From DAOVRL01 sp023128595 (lineage in GTDB: Bacteria; Planctomycetota; Phycisphaerae; Sedimentisphaerales; Anaerobacaceae), in contig DAOVRL010000001.1 in assembly GCA_030628155.1 (NCBI GenBank), forward strand, positions 1-64,000: a stretch of 64,000 nucleotides of DNA, written 5' to 3'. The notes beneath the pieces were generated by a model, which was not told the origin of the DNA, searched no databases, and saw nothing but the letters and a program-made list of their open reading frames with translations. A program made the position numbers and the translations under genes. This document shows, one piece after another, positions 60,266 through 64,000 of the stretch. Position 1 is the stretch's first letter. The number at the start of each line of letters is the position of its first letter.

Positions 60266-61957
60266 TCAAAAAATACTGCGCCTCAAGCGGCATCTCGCAC
60301 GCTGCGCGGCCAGGAGACCGACGCCAAGGCAAACACACGTGGGAATCAGCGTGACAGCTATCGGGATCAGCCACGTCAAAACCGCACCGCGGCCTGCCTG
60401 ACGGTAGAACGGTGCAAGGAAGATGCTATACAACAGAGTGGTAAATACCCTGCGGCCAAACAACTCAACACCAATGTATATGCCTACAGTCGAAGCCACC
60501 GCAGCATTAGTGCTCTTCAAACGAACGCCGAAATACAAACCAAGACCAATCACAAAAACGACGGTCCCTGCCAGACCGATCACATAAATGATTATGTAAA
60601 GCACTGGAAAGAAAGCCATACCTGCAAATAGCATGATGCCAAGATAAAGCACAACCTGCAATAGAATCAGCAGCAGTAGTAACGGCACGTTTCTGCGGAA
60701 TGCCGCGATGGCTTTGCCTCGCACTATTTCCGTATCGTCCAACGGCGTTGCCAGCAGTATCGGCCAGGTCCCGGCCTCCTTCTCGGCCGTGATACTCGCC
60801 GCCGAGAGGACCGCCAGACGAACAAAAACAATCAACGAAAAGCCCATCATAAGGTAGTAGTACAGACTGCTGCCGACGGGGCCTCGGCCCCTTCTAAAAC
60901 CAAATAAGGCAAATACCGAAGGAACAAAACCCAGTAAAACCACACCTGTCAGCACGGCGTACAAAATGAAGCTCGCCTTTCTGCGCCCGAAGAAGGGTTT
61001 GCGCATTTCTTTCCAGACAATAGGCGCCCCCTCGACGCGCTTTATGGGGAAGTAGGTATCCGGTTTTGCGGTCCCGCTGAAGGCGCGGCTCAGAGCGATC
61101 TTGCGGAAGCGCCAGACCGCCAGAGACACCACACCGACCGTTGCCGAGAGCATAATCGCACAGTGCACAGGCCACGATGAAATGACTCCCGCAGTCTTAC
61201 CGAGCGAAAGCACCGCATGCAGCGCCCCGAATGGATTGAGCACGTACAGTATTACCTCGGCAAACGTGCTGCCGAATAGGCCCCACGCCGAAAGCAGACC
61301 GATCAAACCGGAACAAGCACCGAACACAAGCAGGTATCCGGTCATGATTGTCAGGACAACGGTGTATGCGTGGCGGGCAGTCATCGACAAGAGCAGGCTG
61401 AGCGCACCTGCAAAAACCGCAGCAGTCAAGGTTATACACAGCCCGGAGACAACGTGACCCCAGGGCACGCCTCCAAAGACGCGGATAATCGCCAGCAGCG
61501 GCAAGCTGATCGCCAGCAGTAACGTCACCTGCAGCAGCCCGCTCAATAGCTTGCCCATCACAATTTGCAGACTATTGATGGGCGTGGTCATCAGCACGCT
61601 GAGTGTACGCTGACGGATTTCGCCGCCGATGGAGGTACTGAGCAGAACGATTGCCATCAACTGAGCGGCGACAAACTGAAACCAGATTATCGCCGTGATG
61701 ACACGCCTGCCCGCCTCGCCCATCCGCGACGCCCGAAATGACGCCGAGCCCGGACCGCCCAATCTAACCGTAATAAGCCATACGTACAAGATGAACAGGC
61801 ACAGCAACGCGATGTACGCCGAACGCAGGGCGTAGCTCCTGCGCCGCCGGCTGGCAACACGCAGCTCTTTGTCGAATATCGGCCCCGTCAGCCACCAAAG
61901 GCCCCCAAGCACCGAAACGCCGTCTGCTAAAGCAGTATTCATAATCAGGTTATGCAC
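60266..61957 (-). CDS. ABC-2-type permease, array member 3
   Basis: 563 aa from a GTG at 61957; the aligned N-terminus of member 4 (MLELMMSGALTN against MHNLIMNTALAD) supports this start over an ATG 15 bases later. The family segments WLTGPIFDKELRVASRRRRSY, STSIGGEIRQRTLSVLMTTP and ITAEKEAGTWPILLATPL are present. The C-terminus is LLAAQRARCRLRRSIF, a looser form of the shared tail. It lies 3 bp after member 4, so translation is likely coupled. It forms a subgroup with member 4. Confidence 0.8.
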   Translation of the reverse strand: MHNLIMNTALADGVSVLGGLWWLTGPIFDKELRVASRRRRSYALRSAYIALLCLFILYVWLITVRLGGPGSASFRASRMGEAGRRVITAIIWFQFVAAQLMAIVLLSTSIGGEIRQRTLSVLMTTPINSLQIVMGKLLSGLLQVTLLLAISLPLLAIIRVFGGVPWGHVVSGLCITLTAAVFAGALSLLLSMTARHAYTVVLTIMTGYLLVFGACSGLIGLLSAWGLFGSTFAEVILYVLNPFGALHAVLSLGKTAGVISSWPVHCAIMLSATVGVVSLAVWRFRKIALSRAFSGTAKPDTYFPIKRVEGAPIVWKEMRKPFFGRRKASFILYAVLTGVVLLGFVPSVFALFGFRRGRGPVGSSLYYYLMMGFSLIVFVRLAVLSAASITAEKEAGTWPILLATPLDDTEIVRGKAIAAFRRNVPLLLLLILLQVVLYLGIMLFAGMAFFPVLYIIIYVIGLAGTVVFVIGLGLYFGVRLKSTNAAVASTVGIYIGVELFGRRVFTTLLYSIFLAPFYRQAGRGAVLTWLIPIAVTLIPTCVCLGVGLLAAQRARCRLRRSIF

Positions 61958-61960
61958 ATA

Positions 61961-63643
61961 TCAAAAGATATTACGCCGAACGCGGCACTTAGCGCGCCAG
62001 GCAAACAACAGGCCCACTCCCGTTTGAACGCAGACGGGAATAAGGAAGGCAAGCAGGCCTGCGCCGGGCCCGGGACCTCCGAGCACGAAAAACACGCCTG
62101 AGAAAGAACGCAGCGCGCCACAGCAAAGAAATGGAAATCCCATACAGACACCGAGCGTCACGGCCACCGCCGCACTGGTCCTTTTCATGCGAGCGCTGCA
62201 GTACAGACCAAGGCCACTGACGAAGATGGCCGAACCCGCCAGCGTGGCCAGGTAACCGATTACATAGAAGTCCGGAAGCTCTGGTCCTGATTCGCTGAAT
62301 GCGGTGGTCAAATAGAAAGCGAGCAGCAATAGAATAATGAAGAACAGCATCGGCAGGTTTCTGCGGAATGCCGCGATACCTTTGCCTCGCACTATCTCCC
62401 AATCGTCTAACGGCGTTGCCAGGAGTATGGGCCAGGTCCGCGACTCCTTTTCACGAGTGATGCTCGCTGCCGAGAGGACCGCCATACGTACTATTAGGAG
62501 CACCATCAGTATGTTCGCAAGCATCAACGTCAAGACGGTGCCGAATCCAAGATCAAATGCACACGAGACAATCGCGGCCACAACTATGACGCCCAGCGCG
62601 ATGTAAGCGACAATGTTTGCCGTGTTGTCTTGAAAGAAGGGCTTGCGCATCTCTTTCCAGACAACGGGTGATCCCTCGAGGCGTTTTATTTGGCCGTCTT
62701 GGCGAGTGGGCGCCTTACTTTTTTTCCGAGCGGACCGTTTCTCGGCGCCGCCAAAGGCCGCCGTCAACGCGATCCCGCGCACACGCCCGATGGCCAGGCA
62801 CAGCACGCCGACGCTCGCAGAGAGCATAATCGCACAGTGCAGCGGCCAGGAAGAGAAAACTCCCACGTTTCTCGGAATCGAGAGCATTACGTAACTGCGG
62901 ATAAGCATAGCCCCCAAGGGATTGACCAGGAAGTCTATCGCCTGGGCAAACCTGCTGCTAAATACACCTTGTCTCGACAGCAATCCGACCAGGCCCGGAA
63001 CAACAGCGAAGGCCATCACATATCCAATCACGATTACCAGAACAACATTGTAAGCATGGCGGAAAGTCATCGACAAAAGCAGGCTAAGTGAGCCTAAAAA
63101 AACGGCGGCGGTCAACGTTATACACAGGCTCGAAACAACATAATCCCACGGTACGCCTCCAAAGACGCGGATAATCGCCAGCAGGGGCAGGCTGATTCCC
63201 AATAGCAGGGTCGTCTGGAGCAGCTTGCTCAGGAGCTTGCCCATAACGATTTGCAGGCTGTTGATGGGCGTGGTCATCAGCACACCGAGTGTGCGCTGCC
63301 GAATTTCCTCGCCGATGGATGTGCTGAGCATAACAACTGCTATCAACTGAGCGGCGACAAACTGAAACCATATTATCGTGGTGATGACATGCTTACCGAC
63401 TTCGGGCATGCGCGAGGCCTGAAAAGCAGGCGAACCGGAACCGGGAAATGCGACGCTAATAAGCCACACGTATATAATGAAGAGACCCAGCAGTACGATG
63501 TACGCGGAACGCAAGGCGTAGTTTCGGCGTCTGCGGCTGGAGACTCGCAGCTCTTTTTCGAAGATTGGTCCGGTCAGCCAGGAGAGGCCCGGAAGCAATG
63601 AAAGAACATTTGTCAAAGCACCACTCATCATCAGTTCAAGCAA
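61961..63643 (-). CDS. ABC-2-type permease, array member 4
   Basis: 560 aa, two-half ABC-2 layout: WLTGPIFEKELRVSSRRRRNY, STSIGEEIRQRTLGVLMTTP, FGGVPWDYVVSSLCITL, then the linker (KKSKAPTRQDG) and WKEMRKPFF, ITREKESRTWPILLATPL and GKGIAAFRRNLPM. It ends LFAWRAKCRVRRNIF. It starts 3 bp after the stop of the partial fifth member. No ATPase motif is present. The substrate is unknown. Confidence 0.82.
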   Translation of the reverse strand: MLELMMSGALTNVLSLLPGLSWLTGPIFEKELRVSSRRRRNYALRSAYIVLLGLFIIYVWLISVAFPGSGSPAFQASRMPEVGKHVITTIIWFQFVAAQLIAVVMLSTSIGEEIRQRTLGVLMTTPINSLQIVMGKLLSKLLQTTLLLGISLPLLAIIRVFGGVPWDYVVSSLCITLTAAVFLGSLSLLLSMTFRHAYNVVLVIVIGYVMAFAVVPGLVGLLSRQGVFSSRFAQAIDFLVNPLGAMLIRSYVMLSIPRNVGVFSSWPLHCAIMLSASVGVLCLAIGRVRGIALTAAFGGAEKRSARKKSKAPTRQDGQIKRLEGSPVVWKEMRKPFFQDNTANIVAYIALGVIVVAAIVSCAFDLGFGTVLTLMLANILMVLLIVRMAVLSAASITREKESRTWPILLATPLDDWEIVRGKGIAAFRRNLPMLFFIILLLLAFYLTTAFSESGPELPDFYVIGYLATLAGSAIFVSGLGLYCSARMKRTSAAVAVTLGVCMGFPFLCCGALRSFSGVFFVLGGPGPGAGLLAFLIPVCVQTGVGLLFAWRAKCRVRRNIF

Positions 63644-63646
63644 ACA

Positions 63647-64000
63647 TCAGAAGATATTACGCCGAAAGCGACACTTCGCCCGCCAGGCAAAAAGAAATCC
63701 GAAGAAGACGTAGACCAGCATACTGATTGCCAGGACAGCGGTTGTGGACCCGATATCGAGGTTTCCGTCCAACCAGTTGTATCTGAGGCTGCCCAGGTCC
63801 GCCCGCGCGTTATACCTGCCGCTGGCCCCGCTTATAATAACCCCGGCCTGCACCGCAGGATTAGCGAACACGCAAGACTGGGCAATGTACTTGTTGCGAC
63901 TGACCGCTCCTATCAGTCCGAGCACCGATGGGACAATCACCCAAAGCACAAAGGCCAGGCCAAACGCAGTCACCACCGCCGAGGTCGTCCGCCTAAAACG
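63647..64000 (-). CDS. ABC-2-type permease, array member 5 (partial, cut by window end)
   Basis: Only the last 117 or so residues are inside the window; the frame is open to base 64000 and codes FRRTTSAVVTAFGLAF just inside the edge, matching the segment KRTTTAVIMNFAL of member 1. The C-terminus LFAWRAKCRFRRNIF is the array signature. It is the first gene of the visible run, so the operon promoter lies beyond the window. Confidence 0.8.
   Translation of the reverse strand, partial: RFRRTTSAVVTAFGLAFVLWVIVPSVLGLIGAVSRNKYIAQSCVFANPAVQAGVIISGASGRYNARADLGSLRYNWLDGNLDIGSTTAVLAISMLVYVFFGFLFAWRAKCRFRRNIF

Noticed and set aside
56540..64000. Permease array as an assembly artefact (collapsed or duplicated contig)
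   Set aside because: The copies differ in length and in many residues throughout, so they are true diverged paralogues.
1..64000. tRNA, rRNA, insertion sequences with transposase, phage genes
   Set aside because: None were recognised on either strand when reading the intergenic regions and the coding frames.

Overview
The window looks like chromosomal DNA of a Planctomycetota bacterium, most likely from the Phycisphaerae/Sedimentisphaerales side of the phylum. The evidence is the combination of Tat-exported Gfo/Idh/MocA oxidoreductases, DUF1080 (3-keto-disaccharide hydrolase) proteins, DUF1080/TIM-barrel fusions, a PEP-CTERM-type protein with a PAPGAILLG...GWLRRRR tail, a GH38 enzyme carrying a PL4-like domain, and an LPS-type outer membrane (lpxD, lpxI). 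This placement is inferred from gene content only. No rRNA, tRNA, CRISPR array or transposase gene was recognised.

Layout. 1-14.8 kb: exported or sugar-acting proteins (URO-D-like protein, Gfo/Idh/MocA oxidoreductase, a DUF1080-TIM fusion broken by an in-frame TGA, MATE transporter, DUF1080 lipoprotein, transglutaminase-like/TPR protein, a glycoside hydrolase-polysaccharide lyase fusion, a VCBS/FG-GAP protein) plus a glycosyltransferase remnant. 15-19.7 kb: a GT9 glycosyltransferase, then an lpxD-lpxI-sugar kinase operon behind a good sigma70-like promoter, which belongs to lipid A/core assembly. 19.7-33.8 kb: a minus-strand surface-polysaccharide locus of about 14 kb, read from a TTGACA-17-TACAAT promoter through rfbA-rfbD-rfbB, glycosyltransferases, a carbamoyltransferase with its SxtJ and DUF5989 small membrane partners, a degenerate kinase, methyltransferases and more glycosyltransferases. 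An AT-richer stretch inside it (about 24.4-26.7 kb) holds a duplicated gene fragment.

33.9-43.8 kb: a divergent sugar-catabolism region, with an SDR and a zinc alcohol dehydrogenase on the minus strand and GH38, URO-D-like, Na+/solute symporter and PQQ-propeller genes on the plus strand. 44-50.2 kb: a PEP-CTERM protein with its own terminator and a long leader, then lexA with an unusual palindromic operator overlapping its promoter, a DUF72 gene, and a dnaE2-like error-prone polymerase. This looks like an SOS-mutagenesis cluster without an adjacent imuB, and its last two genes are flanked by copies of an interspersed repeat. 50.4-56.5 kb: a TIM-barrel isomerase, a 166-bp MITE-like element with 26-bp perfect terminal inverted repeats, a tetrahaem cytochrome, a Tat-exported aldo/keto-reductase-like protein that seems to lack its catalytic tetrad, a truncated pectate-lyase-like gene, a second Tat Gfo/Idh/MocA protein and a MalK-type ATPase. 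56.5-64 kb: a tandem array of five paralogous ABC-2-type permeases, the last one cut by the window end.

The strongest leads are the five-gene permease array, the carbamoyltransferase/SxtJ/DUF5989 trio, the MITE-like element, the lexA palindrome and cluster, and the set of decaying genes (nonsense-interrupted DUF1080, GT remnant, duplicated fragment, truncated beta-helix protein). All functional statements rest on motif and family recognition by eye; no database search was run.
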